Program-made: the position numbers and the translations under genes | The notes under the pieces: generated by a model | What the model was told of the DNA's origin: nothing | What the model saw: the letters and a program-made list of their open reading frames with translations, nothing else | Databases searched by the model: none | Shown: piece by piece, positions 51,527 through 59,731 of the stretch | How positions within the stretch are numbered: the stretch's first letter is position 1 | Layout: each line of letters begins with the position of its first letter | Source of the DNA: Palauibacter sp965207805 | GTDB taxonomy: Bacteria; Gemmatimonadota; Gemmatimonadetes; Palauibacterales; Palauibacteraceae | Direction of reading: 5' to 3' | DNA: 64,000 nt | NCBI GenBank assembly: GCA_965207805.1 | Contig: OZ242312.1 | Coordinates: 3,844,001 to 3,908,000 of the forward strand

Positions 51527-52282
51527 GTGTACGCGGGAATGACGGTGGGCGTGGTCGTGCCGGCGCGGGACGAGGAGCGGAACATCGGCGATGTCGTCGC
51601 CGATCTGCTGGCGCTGCGCGATGACCGCGGCCGGCGCGTGGTCGACGATTTCGTCGTCTGCGACAACGGGTCGACGGACGCGACCGCGACCCGCGCGCGA
51701 GAGGCGGGGGCGCGGACCGTCCGGCAGGAGACGCCGGGCTACGGGCTGGCCTGCCTGACGGCCCTCGCGCACCTGCGTCCGGTCGACATCGTGCTGTTCA
51801 CGGACGGCGACCGGTCGTTCGAGGCCGCGCAGGGGCTCCCGCTGCTCGAGGCCGTCGCCGGCGGGGCGGACCTGGCCATCGGATCGCGCGCGCTGGGCCG
51901 GCGGGAGCCGGGCGCCCTGTCGGCTCCGCAGATCGCGGGCAACCGGGTCGCCGGCCTGCTCATACGTCTGCTGTGGGGCGCGGTGGTGACCGACCTCGGC
52001 CCCTACCGCGCGATACGGGCCGAGGGCCTGCGCCGCCTCGACATGCGGGATCGCACGTACGGCTGGACCGTGGAGATGCAGATCAAGGCCATCCAGCACG
52101 GTCTGCGGGTCGTCGAAGTGCCGGTGGACACCTTGCGCCGCCGCTTCGGCCGGTCGAAGGTGGGCGGAACGGTCCGGGGAGTCGTCGGCGCCAGCGCGGG
52201 CATCCTCTCGATGATCGCTCGGCTCCGCTGGCGGCAGTGGCGCGCCGCGCGCTCCGCCGGGTCGCAGGAGGCAGGAAAATGA
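51527..52282 (+). CDS. GT2 family glycosyltransferase (DPM1/polyprenyl-P-sugar type)
   Basis: 251 residues from a GTG; an ATG four codons in is an alternative. GT-A fold: VGVVVPARDEERNIGDVV, DDFVVCDNGSTDATA, VDIVLFTDGDRSFE (DxD-like) and GPYRAIRAEGLRRLDMRD, then RRRFGRSKVGGTVRG at the membrane-binding end. No transmembrane helices. It probably transfers a sugar from a nucleotide to a lipid carrier; the GT-C enzyme at 34.2 kb could use such a donor. Its stop overlaps the next start (ATGA). Confidence 0.85.
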   Translation: MYAGMTVGVVVPARDEERNIGDVVADLLALRDDRGRRVVDDFVVCDNGSTDATATRAREAGARTVRQETPGYGLACLTALAHLRPVDIVLFTDGDRSFEAAQGLPLLEAVAGGADLAIGSRALGRREPGALSAPQIAGNRVAGLLIRLLWGAVVTDLGPYRAIRAEGLRRLDMRDRTYGWTVEMQIKAIQHGLRVVEVPVDTLRRRFGRSKVGGTVRGVVGASAGILSMIARLRWRQWRAARSAGSQEAGK

Positions 52283-53121
52283 AAGGAATTTCGGCACGGG
52301 TCGCTCGGCGGGGACTGCTCGGTCTCCTCGCGCTCGGCGTGATGTCCTGCGCCGGGCCGTCCACCGACGTGGCCTGGGACGACCACGACCCGACGAATGC
52401 CGCGCGGCTCGACCACAGTGAATGGCAGGCGCTGCTCGACGTCTACCTGATCACCGACGACCCGTCCGGCATCAACCTCGTCGACTACGCAGGCCTGCGG
52501 GCGAACGCCGCCGACCGGGCGCGTCTGGCCGGCTACATCGACTACCTGCAGGGACTGGATCCGCGACAGTACGCGAAGGACGTGCAGATGGCGTACTGGA
52601 TCAACCTCTACAACGCCGTGACCCTGCGGGTCGTCGTGGACGAGTATCCCGTCGAGTCGATCAAGGACATCCACGAAGGCCTGATTCCCGGCACCGGTCC
52701 CTGGCGCGACATCCACGCCATGGTGGCAGGGCACCCGCTGACGCTGGACAACATCGAGCACGACATTCTGCGTCCCATCTGGCGGGACAGCCGAATCCAC
52801 TACGGCGTGAACTGCGCCAGCATGGGCTGCCCGAATCTCGCGCCGGAGACCTATACCGCCGACAACCTGGAGCGGCTCCTGGATCAGGCGGCGCGGGACT
52901 ACGTGAATCACCCGCGGGGCGTGACACTCCGGGACGAAGCGTCCGGCCTCGTCTCCAGCATCTACTTCTGGTATCGGGAGGACTTCGGGGATTCCGAGGC
53001 CGGCGTGCTCGAACACCTTCGGAAGTACGCCGAGGGCGATCTCGCGGAGGAGCTTCGGGATTTCGACGGCTCTCTCGACCACGAGTACGACTGGAGCCTG
53101 AACGCGCCAGACACGCCGTGA
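52279..53121 (+). CDS. DUF547 domain lipoprotein
   Basis: 280 residues; lipobox VMSC puts the lipidated Cys at 24, and GCAGGAAA precedes the ATG. The DUF547 domain is typical: YLQGLDPRQYAKDVQMAYWINLYNAVTLRVVVDEYP, then IHYGVNCASMGCPNLAPE (likely active-site Cys-His region, related to NlpC/P60 folds by some predictions) and RDYVNHPRGV. Function unknown in bacteria. Cotranslated with the GT2 gene upstream. Confidence 0.88.
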   Translation: MKGISARVARRGLLGLLALGVMSCAGPSTDVAWDDHDPTNAARLDHSEWQALLDVYLITDDPSGINLVDYAGLRANAADRARLAGYIDYLQGLDPRQYAKDVQMAYWINLYNAVTLRVVVDEYPVESIKDIHEGLIPGTGPWRDIHAMVAGHPLTLDNIEHDILRPIWRDSRIHYGVNCASMGCPNLAPETYTADNLERLLDQAARDYVNHPRGVTLRDEASGLVSSIYFWYREDFGDSEAGVLEHLRKYAEGDLAEELRDFDGSLDHEYDWSLNAPDTP

Positions 53122-53127
53122 CGTGAC

Positions 53128-53167
53128 AAGCGCCGCGGGAATCCCGTCGGGACCCGCCGCGGCGCTT
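53128..53167. terminator. Long hairpin between DUF547 gene and tRNA-Glu
   Basis: An 11-base perfect stem (53128-53138 with 53157-53167) and an 18-base loop. It starts 6 bases after the DUF547 stop and ends 3 bases from the tRNA 3' end, so it could end transcription from both sides, although no long T-run follows on either strand. Confidence 0.55.
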
Positions 53168-53169
53168 CA

Positions 53170-53242
53170 TACCCCCTAGGGGAATCGAACCCCTGTCTCC
53201 TGGCTGAGAACCAGGTATCCTGGGCCACTAGACGAAGGGGGC
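53170..53242 (-). tRNA. tRNA-Glu (anticodon CTC)
   Basis: 73 bases fold as a cloverleaf: acceptor GCCCCCT/AGGGGGT (first pair G-U), D arm GTCTAGTGGCCCAGGAT, anticodon stem CCTGG/CCAGG with loop TTCTCAG (anticodon CTC, codon GAG), and T arm with GTTCGATTC. The D loop and 'GGCCCAGGA' match tRNA-Glu in other bacteria. The 3' CCA is not encoded. A TTGACA promoter stands just upstream. Confidence 0.95.
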
Positions 53243-53259
53243 CGGAGTTGGGAAGCGAT

Positions 53260-53287
53260 ATTCTAGTCGGGCTGGAAGGCGTGTCAA
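53260..53287 (-). promoter_or_regulatory. Promoter of tRNA-Glu
   Basis: On the minus strand a perfect TTGACA (53287-53282), a 16-base spacer and TAGAAT (53265-53260), with the tRNA 5' end 18 bases further on. The -35 lies 5 bases from the start codon of the divergent gene. Confidence 0.75.
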
Positions 53288-53291
53288 GATT

Positions 53292-53765
53292 ATGAGCTGG
53301 GAACACCTGCACATCATCACGCACTCGTTCCCCATCGTCCTCGCCGCGAGCGGGAGCACCGTCGGCCTTTACGGGTGGGCGCGCGACCGCGAGCCGCTCG
53401 AGTTGTGGGGGCTCGTGGCCCTCGTCATCGCCGGCGCTTTCGTGGCCCCCGCCTACCTGACCGGCCTCGCCGCGGCCGACGTCGTGGCGGACCGCACCTT
53501 CGTGCGGCCGGGCATCGTCCAGACCCACCGCTTCTGGGCCACGTGGGCAGCCGTCCCCGCCTTCACCGCCGGCGCGCTGGCCGCCTTCGCGCTGCACGAG
53601 CGCGACGACCGGCGGCTGCGGCGTTTCGCGCTCCTGGTAGGCGTCTTCGCCACCTTCATGATCGGAATCGCCGCCTGGCAGGGTTCCAAGATCGTCCACG
53701 GCCCGAATGAAACCGACAGCGCGGGGGTACCCGCCACGACTGTTCACACCACCGCGGGCGGCTGA
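53292..53765 (+). CDS. Small membrane protein, possibly DUF2231-like
   Basis: 157 residues with about four membrane helices: HIITHSFPIVLAASGSTVGLY, LWGLVALVIAGAFVAPAYLTG, FWATWAAVPAFTAGALAAFAL and FALLVGVFATFMIGIAAWQG. The start H.HIITHSFPIVL and a mid-protein THRFWA histidine resemble DUF2231 membrane proteins, which may bind haem through such histidines; the match is loose. A Thr-rich tail follows. It is divergent from the tRNA gene and stands alone. Confidence 0.65.
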   Translation: MSWEHLHIITHSFPIVLAASGSTVGLYGWARDREPLELWGLVALVIAGAFVAPAYLTGLAAADVVADRTFVRPGIVQTHRFWATWAAVPAFTAGALAAFALHERDDRRLRRFALLVGVFATFMIGIAAWQGSKIVHGPNETDSAGVPATTVHTTAGG

Positions 53766-53789
53766 GACCTGGAAGGAGTGGACCGCCGG

Positions 53790-53960
53790 CTAGTGGGTGG
53801 CGGACTCCAGGAGCTCTACGAGGCCGTAGAAGATGAACGCCGCGGCCAGCATGGCGACGGTCTGAAGGATGCGTTCCCGGAGGGACATCCGGGCGAGCTG
53901 TCCGAGCAGCAGGGCGACGACGACCGTGCTGAGCAGCAGGATCCCGAGAATCATACTCAT
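53790..53960 (-). CDS. Small two-helix membrane protein, unknown
   Basis: 56 residues from the ATG at 53960 (MSMILGILLL), with AAGGA about 15 bases upstream. Two hydrophobic helices (ILGILLLSTVVVALLLGQLA and ILQTVAMLAAAFIFYGLVELL) are joined by a basic loop (RMSLRERI). The open frame continues upstream to 54188 but there it is arginine-rich. It lies 133 bases downstream of lipB in the same direction. No family recognised. Confidence 0.55.
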   Translation of the reverse strand: MSMILGILLLSTVVVALLLGQLARMSLRERILQTVAMLAAAFIFYGLVELLESATH

Positions 53961-54093
53961 CTTCGCAAGCCATCCTTGTGCGGCGGTTTCGGCAACGGAG
54001 ACCGCGTCGCCCGCACGGGCGGGCGACGCGCCACAAGGTCGGCCCAAACCCGCGTTTCGGCAACGTTCCCGCCAGCGAGTTCCCGCGGGAACG

Positions 54094-54873
54094 TCAGATG
54101 CGGAGGCCGACTTCCGGCGCGGGTGACGGCGCGAGGCTCGGGAACGCGGCGGGGAAGGCGCGCACCACCGCTTCGCCGGCCTCTTCAAGGGTGAGAGAGG
54201 CGCCCTCGGAGGCGAGGCTCGTCATGCGGACGCCGTGGATGCCGCACGCGACGATCCCGCAGAAGTTCATGAGGGGCTCGGGCGTCACGTTGAGCGCGAA
54301 GCCGTGCCAGGTGATCCAGCGGCTCGCGTGCACGCCGATCGATGCGACCTTGCGGATCGCGCCGGCCCCGATGAGGGCGTCCGCGCGTCCGGCGGCGACC
54401 GTTCCGAACCCGTCGTCCTCGACCGTCTCGAGGCTCCCGGCGGGTGGAGAACCCGTCCACACTCCGGTGTACGATTCGACCCGGAACGCGGGGAGGCCGC
54501 ACTCCGCCAGGACGCGCAGCAGCACCTCCTCGATGCGGCGCAGATACCAGTGGAGGTCCTTCCGGTGCTGGTGGAGGTCCAGGATCGGGTAGCCCACAAG
54601 CTGGCCGGGGCCGTGATACGTGAGGTCGCCGCCGCGCTCGATCTCGACCACATCCAGCCCCGCCTCGGCGAGCCATGCCTGGTCGGGGGGGGTGAAGTCC
54701 TGCCTGGAGCCCCGCCCGATGGTGATCACCGGCAGGTGTTCGACGAGGAGCAGCAGGTCGTGGTCCTGCGGAGACGTCCGCCGCCAGCGGGCGATGGAGC
54801 GCTGAAGCTCGAGCACCTCCCGGTATTCGCGGCGGCCGAGGTCGACTACCCGGAGTTGCCGTTCCCCGTCCAT
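54094..54873 (-). CDS. lipB: Lipoyl(octanoyl) transferase
   Basis: 259 residues. LipB moves octanoate from ACP to the lipoyl domains of E2 subunits. HLPVITIGRGS, ERGGDLTYHGPGQLVGYPI, KVASIGVHASRWITWHGFALNV (catalytic Lys) and NFCGIVACGIHGVRMTSL (catalytic Cys in ACGI) are diagnostic. It is longer than E. coli LipB (213) because of an insert near 140-165 and a C-terminal tail. It closes the lipA-pdhA-pdhB-pdhC-lpdA-lipB run, so lipoylation and its main client are made together. Confidence 0.96.
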   Translation of the reverse strand: MDGERQLRVVDLGRREYREVLELQRSIARWRRTSPQDHDLLLLVEHLPVITIGRGSRQDFTPPDQAWLAEAGLDVVEIERGGDLTYHGPGQLVGYPILDLHQHRKDLHWYLRRIEEVLLRVLAECGLPAFRVESYTGVWTGSPPAGSLETVEDDGFGTVAAGRADALIGAGAIRKVASIGVHASRWITWHGFALNVTPEPLMNFCGIVACGIHGVRMTSLASEGASLTLEEAGEAVVRAFPAAFPSLAPSPAPEVGLRI

Positions 54874-54897
54874 CGAAGCGCCGCCAGCCCCCTCCGC

Positions 54898-56310
54898 CTA
54901 CATGTGGATCGAGCGCCCGAGCGCGGCGAACGCGGCCTCCATCACGGCCTCGGCCATGCTGGGGTGCGCGTGCGCGTGGCCGACGATCTCGTCCAGCGTG
55001 GCTTCGAGTTCGCGCGCCATGCCGACCTCCGCCACGAGCTCGCTCACGTTGTGTCCGATCATGTGGACGCCCAGCACTTCGCCGTACTTCGCGTCCGCCA
55101 CGATCTTCACGAAACCGTCCGCGGATTCGGCGGTCAGCGCGCGTCCGTGCGCCCCGAGCGGATACTTGCCGGTGACGACCTCGTGGCCCGCCTCCTCGGC
55201 CTGCGTCGCGGACATGCCGATCGAGGCGACCTCGGGGTGGCAGTACCCGACGGAGGGGATGTTCCCGTACGTCATCGGGTGCTTGGCGGCGCCGGCGATA
55301 TGCTCGGCGGCGACGATGCCCTCGTGCGACCCGACGTGCGCCAGCATCGGCTGCCCGGCCACGTCCCCGATCGCGTAGACCCCCGGCTGGTTCGTCCGGC
55401 ACCACTCGTCGATCCGGATGAAGCCGTCCTCCACGGCGACCCCGTTCTTCTCGAGGCCGAGATTCTCGGACACGGGCCGCCGTCCGACGGCCATGAGCAC
55501 GAGATCCGTCTCCTCGGCCGTCTCGCTGCCGTCCGGGTTCACGACCGTGAGGACCATCGGGCTCGAGTCGCGGTCCAGGTGCTTGACGCGGGTGTTCGTG
55601 AGATTGCGGATGCCCCGTTTCTTGAACGAGCGTTCGAGCGCCTTCCCGATCTCGGGATCCTCGAGGGGCACGAGCGTGTCGAGTGCCTCGATGAGCGTGA
55701 CGTCCACGCCGAAGGCGTTGAAGACATCGGCGAACTCGACCCCCACGAATCCGGCTCCGACGATCGACATCTTCGCCGGGAGTTCCTGGAGACCCAGCGC
55801 CTCGCGGCTACCGATCACCTTCTCGCCGTCGAGTTCGAAGCCGGGGAAAGTCTTCATCACGGAACCCGTCGCGAACACGACGTTGCGGGTCGCGATCTCG
55901 CGCGTCTCGCCGTCCTCCGACTCGACCGCGACCCGGCCCGCCCCCGCCAGCCGGCCGCGACCCTGCACGATGTCGACCTTGTTCTTCCCCAGCAGGTACT
56001 TCACGCCGGCCGTGAGCTTCCGGGTGATGATGCGGCTCCGCTTCACCGCCGCGGGGAAGTCGTACTCCACGTCGATCGGCTTCACGCCCATGCGGGCGCC
56101 ATGGTGCTGGAGGTTGTGCGCGAGCGCGGCGCTCTCAAGCAGCGCCTTGGCCGGAATGCAGCCCCAGTTCAGGCAGGTGCCGCCGAGGCCGCCCTCGTAC
56201 GACCCGCTCTCGACGCAGGCGGTCCGAAGTCCGAGTTGGGCGGCCCGGATCGCGCATACGTAGCCGGCCGGTCCGGCCCCGACTACGACGACGTCGTATG
56301 TCTCCGACAT
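54898..56310 (-). CDS. lpdA: Dihydrolipoyl dehydrogenase (E3)
   Basis: 470 residues. It reoxidises dihydrolipoyl-E2 with NAD+. FAD site VVVVGAGPAGYVCAIRAAQLG, redox disulfide GGTCLNWGCIPAK, NAD site SIVGAGFVGVEFADVFNAFG, AIGDVAGQPMLAHVGSHEG and the C-terminal HAHPSMAEA (active-site His-Glu) are all intact. It is 25 bases downstream of the E2 gene, and is probably shared with other 2-oxoacid dehydrogenases such as the one at the right edge. Confidence 0.97.
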   Translation of the reverse strand: MSETYDVVVVGAGPAGYVCAIRAAQLGLRTACVESGSYEGGLGGTCLNWGCIPAKALLESAALAHNLQHHGARMGVKPIDVEYDFPAAVKRSRIITRKLTAGVKYLLGKNKVDIVQGRGRLAGAGRVAVESEDGETREIATRNVVFATGSVMKTFPGFELDGEKVIGSREALGLQELPAKMSIVGAGFVGVEFADVFNAFGVDVTLIEALDTLVPLEDPEIGKALERSFKKRGIRNLTNTRVKHLDRDSSPMVLTVVNPDGSETAEETDLVLMAVGRRPVSENLGLEKNGVAVEDGFIRIDEWCRTNQPGVYAIGDVAGQPMLAHVGSHEGIVAAEHIAGAAKHPMTYGNIPSVGYCHPEVASIGMSATQAEEAGHEVVTGKYPLGAHGRALTAESADGFVKIVADAKYGEVLGVHMIGHNVSELVAEVGMARELEATLDEIVGHAHAHPSMAEAVMEAAFAALGRSIHM

Positions 56311-56335
56311 CTATCCCTTCACTCTCTAGGTTTTC

Positions 56336-57607
56336 TTAGAGGATCATCTCGAGCGGGTTCTCGAGCATGGCCTTGAAGGCCCCGAGGAAAGCCGCGCCCG
56401 TGGCGCCGTCGATGACGCGGTGATCGCACGACATGGTCACGCGCATCCGCTTGCGGACGACGACCTGGCCGTCCACGGCGACGGGCTTCTCGACCGTCTG
56501 TCCGATGGCGAGGATGCCGGCTTCCGGCGGATTGATGATCGCCGTGAACTGGTCGATCTCGAACATGCCGAGGTTGCTGACCGAGAAGGTCCCGCCCTGG
56601 TACTCCTCCGGCGCGAGCTTTCGCGCCCGCGCCCGGGCGATGAGGTCGCGCGCCTCGACCGAGATCTGCTGCAGCCCCTTGCGGCCCGCGTCGCGCAGCA
56701 CCGGTGTGATGAGGCCTTCGTCGAGCGCGACCGCGATGCCGAGGTGGACCGCGCCGTGGTAGCGGATCGCGTTCTCTTCCCACGACGCGTTGACCGCCGG
56801 ATGGCGGTTGAGAGCCTCCGCAGTCGCCTTCAGCAGCAGGTCCGTCACGCCGATCTTGCCGTCCGTGAAGCGGGCGTTGAGGTCCGCGCGCAACTCGAGC
56901 GCCCGGCCCATGTCGACCTCGGTCGTGAGGAAGAAGTGAGGGACGGGCCCGATCGACTGGCCGAGTCGGCGGGCGATCGCCTTCCGCATCTGGCTCGCCT
57001 CCTCGACCCGGTCCTCGAGACCGGGAGGAAGCGGCGCGGGCGCGGGTGGAAGAGGCGCTGCGGAAGGCTTTGCGGGGGCGGGGCCGGGGACCGGCGCGAC
57101 GCCCGGGGCGCCGCCGGCCATGGCGGCCTCGACGTCGGCCTTCACGATCCGGCCGCCCGGCCCGGACCCCGCGAGACCTGCCAGCGCGATCCCGCTCTCC
57201 GCGGCCATTCGCCGCGCCACGGGCGAGGCCTTGATGCGGCCCCCCGCGGGTTCCGGTGCCACGGGCTCCGGCGCCACCGCGGTCGCGGCGGGCTCCTCGG
57301 CCGGATCTTCGGCTGGCCCGTCGCCGCCCGCCGCTTCCGCTTCCGCGAGCAGGTCGTCGATGGCCTCGTCCGGCTCGGCGATCACGCCGATGAGCGCGCC
57401 CACGGGGACCGTGGCGCCCGCCTGCACGACGATCTTGCGCAGCACGCCGCCGCCGAGCGCCTCGACATCCATGTTCGCCTTGTCGGTTTCGATCTCCGCG
57501 ACGACATCTCCCTGCGCCACGGCATCGCCCTCGGCGACCTTCCACTCGATGAGCTTGCCCTCCTCCATCGTCGGGCTCAGCTGCGCCATCACGACTCTCG
57601 TAGGCAT
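56336..57607 (-). CDS. pdhC: Pyruvate dehydrogenase E2 (dihydrolipoyl acetyltransferase)
   Basis: 423 residues from the ATG at 57607. One lipoyl domain with the lipoylated lysine in EIETDKANMDVEA (about 42), an Ala/Pro-rich linker, a peripheral-subunit-binding domain (IKASPVARRMAAESGI, GSGPGGRIVKADVE), another Pro-rich linker, and the acyltransferase core (RKAIARRLGQSIGPVPHFFL to MSCDHRVIDGATGAAFLG with catalytic His). It transfers acetyl to CoA and forms the complex core. It follows pdhB by 19 bases. Confidence 0.95.
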   Translation of the reverse strand: MPTRVVMAQLSPTMEEGKLIEWKVAEGDAVAQGDVVAEIETDKANMDVEALGGGVLRKIVVQAGATVPVGALIGVIAEPDEAIDDLLAEAEAAGGDGPAEDPAEEPAATAVAPEPVAPEPAGGRIKASPVARRMAAESGIALAGLAGSGPGGRIVKADVEAAMAGGAPGVAPVPGPAPAKPSAAPLPPAPAPLPPGLEDRVEEASQMRKAIARRLGQSIGPVPHFFLTTEVDMGRALELRADLNARFTDGKIGVTDLLLKATAEALNRHPAVNASWEENAIRYHGAVHLGIAVALDEGLITPVLRDAGRKGLQQISVEARDLIARARARKLAPEEYQGGTFSVSNLGMFEIDQFTAIINPPEAGILAIGQTVEKPVAVDGQVVVRKRMRVTMSCDHRVIDGATGAAFLGAFKAMLENPLEMIL

Positions 57608-57626
57608 ATCGGTCGGCGTCCCGCGG

Positions 57627-58610
57627 CTAGTCCGCGTAGCACACGTGGCGCACCGCCGCCGCCACATGGTCCGCGTTGGGGGTCACGAGCTTCTCCAGGT
57701 TCTTCGCGTAGGGCATGGGCACGTCCAGCCCGTTCACGCGCGCCACCGGCGCGTCCAGCGAGTCGAACGCCTCGCGCTGAATGTCGTCCACGACCTGGGC
57801 CCCGACGTTGCACATCGGCCACCCCTCTTCCGCGACCACGGCCCGGTTCGTCTTCCTCACCGACGCCACGATCGCGTCCACGTCCAGCGGACGCACGGTG
57901 CGCAGGTCCAGCACCTCCACATCGATATCTTCCTTCTCCAGCGTGCGGGCCGCCGCGAGCGCCTGGTGCACCATCTTCGAGTGGCACACGACAGTCACGT
58001 CCGACCCTTCGCGCTTCACCTCGGCCTTGCCGATCGGGGTCAGGTATTCCTCTTCCGGCACCTCGTCCCGGACGAGGTTGTACATGATCTCGCTCTCGAT
58101 GAACACGACGGGGTCGTTGTCGCGGACCGCGCTCTTCAGGAGTCCCTTCGCGTCCTTCGCCGTGGCGGGCGCGATCACCTTGAGCCCGGGCACGTAGCTG
58201 TACCAGGGCTCCGGCGACTGCGAGTGCTGCGCCGCGAGTTGGAGCGCCGCGCCCCCCGGTCCCCGGAAGACGATGGGGACGTTGTACTGTCCGCCCGACA
58301 TCTGGTACATCTTCGCCGCCGCGTTCACGACCTCGTCGATGGCGAGCAGGGCGAAGTTCCACGTCATGAACTCGACGATCGGCCGCAGACCCGCCATCGC
58401 CGCGCCCACCCCGAGCCCCGCGAACCCCAACTCGGCGATCGGGGCGTCCCGCACGCGCCATTCCCCGAACTGGTCGAGCAGCCCCTTCGTGACCTTGTAG
58501 GCCCCGTCATACTCCCCGACCTCTTCGCCGATGATGAAGATCGAGTCGTCGCGCTCCATCTCCTCGCGGAGGGCGTCGTTCAGCGCTTCCCGATACGTGA
58601 GGACGGCCAT
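57627..58610 (-). CDS. pdhB: Pyruvate dehydrogenase E1 component subunit beta
   Basis: 327 residues; its ATG shares a base with the pdhA stop (TGATG). MAVLTYREALNDALREEMERD, the ThDP-contact GEEVGEYDGAYKVTKGL, RDAPIAELGFAGLGVGAAMAGLRPI and VPIVFRGPGGAALQLAAQHSQS are typical E1-beta. With PdhA it decarboxylates pyruvate and passes acetyl to the lipoyl arm. Confidence 0.96.
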   Translation of the reverse strand: MAVLTYREALNDALREEMERDDSIFIIGEEVGEYDGAYKVTKGLLDQFGEWRVRDAPIAELGFAGLGVGAAMAGLRPIVEFMTWNFALLAIDEVVNAAAKMYQMSGGQYNVPIVFRGPGGAALQLAAQHSQSPEPWYSYVPGLKVIAPATAKDAKGLLKSAVRDNDPVVFIESEIMYNLVRDEVPEEEYLTPIGKAEVKREGSDVTVVCHSKMVHQALAAARTLEKEDIDVEVLDLRTVRPLDVDAIVASVRKTNRAVVAEEGWPMCNVGAQVVDDIQREAFDSLDAPVARVNGLDVPMPYAKNLEKLVTPNADHVAAAVRHVCYAD

Positions 58611-59731
58611 CAGCGCAGCTCCTCCCGCCACGCGTCGCGTCGCCGCATGTCGTCCGGGTACCCGTCCGAATACACGTAGCGATACAGCGCTTCCGAGTCG
58701 GGGAAGGGGCTCCGGTCCGCAAAGGCCGCGGACTCCTCGGCGATCTCCTTCGCCTCGCTGTCGATCGCCTTGTACTCCTCCTCCGTCAGCCACCCCGCGT
58801 CCATGAGTTGGCGGGTGAAGGAGAGGATCGGGTCATCCGACCGCCACTTCTCGACTTCCTCGCGCGTCCGGTACGTCCCGTGCATCGGATCCGCCATCGA
58901 GTGGCCCATGTAGCGGAAGCAGCGCGCCTCGATGAAGCTGGGCGTCTTCTCGTTCCGGGCCCGCTCGATCGCCTCCTCCATGGCCTGGCGGACGGCGAGC
59001 ACATCCATGCCGTCCACGTCCAGCGAGGTCAGGCCCTCGTACGCCCGCCCGCGGTCCTTGAGTTCCTTCACCGCCGCCACGCGCCGGAAGTCGGTGCCCA
59101 TGCCGTACCGGTTGTTTTCGAGGAGAAAGATGACGGGCAACTTCCAGCGCGCCGCCATGTTCATCGACTCGTGGAACGCGCCGATGTTCACCACCGAGTC
59201 TCCGAAGAAGCAGAGGCAGACCTGGTCTCCGCCCCGGTAACGGATCGCGTAGCCGACCCCGACCGCGAGCGGCAGGTGGCTCCCGACGATGCCGTGTCCG
59301 CCCATAAAGTTGAGCGTCTTGTCGAACATGTGCATCGAGCCGCCGAAGCCCTTCGAGCAGCCGTCCACGCGGCCGTAGAGTTCGGCCATGACCGCGTTCG
59401 GCGTCATCCCGCGCGCGATGGCCTGCGCGTGATCGCGATACGCGGTGACCACGTAGTCGTCGTCCCGCAGCGGTGAAATCGATCCGGCGGAAACCGCTTC
59501 CTGTCCGATATAGAGGTGGCAGAAACCGCCGATCTTGCCGACCTGGTAGACCTCCGCCGCCTTCTCCTCGAAGCGGCGCTCGATGATCATCTCACGGAGG
59601 AGTGCGACGCATTCCTCCTTCGAGAGTCCGAGGAACGCGTCCGGGTCTCTGCTCGACCCCCCCTCGCGGGCTCCCCCCGCCGGGGCGTCGGAGACCGTGG
59701 CCGCGGATCGATCGGAGTTCGCCGCGCTCAT
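58610..59731 (-). CDS. pdhA: Pyruvate dehydrogenase E1 component subunit alpha
   Basis: 373 residues; the start overlaps the lipA stop (ATGA). LREMIIERRFEEKAAEVYQVGKIGGFCHLYIGQEAV, YRDHAQAIARG, GGSMHMFDK and the ThDP motif CFFGDSVVNIGAFHESMNMA (GDS in place of the more common GDG) are present, with RYMGHSMADP, the phosphorylation-loop region in higher organisms. The N-terminal 30 residues are a variable extension. It is the thiamine-binding subunit of pyruvate decarboxylation. Confidence 0.96.
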   Translation of the reverse strand: MSAANSDRSAATVSDAPAGGAREGGSSRDPDAFLGLSKEECVALLREMIIERRFEEKAAEVYQVGKIGGFCHLYIGQEAVSAGSISPLRDDDYVVTAYRDHAQAIARGMTPNAVMAELYGRVDGCSKGFGGSMHMFDKTLNFMGGHGIVGSHLPLAVGVGYAIRYRGGDQVCLCFFGDSVVNIGAFHESMNMAARWKLPVIFLLENNRYGMGTDFRRVAAVKELKDRGRAYEGLTSLDVDGMDVLAVRQAMEEAIERARNEKTPSFIEARCFRYMGHSMADPMHGTYRTREEVEKWRSDDPILSFTRQLMDAGWLTEEEYKAIDSEAKEIAEESAAFADRSPFPDSEALYRYVYSDGYPDDMRRRDAWREELR

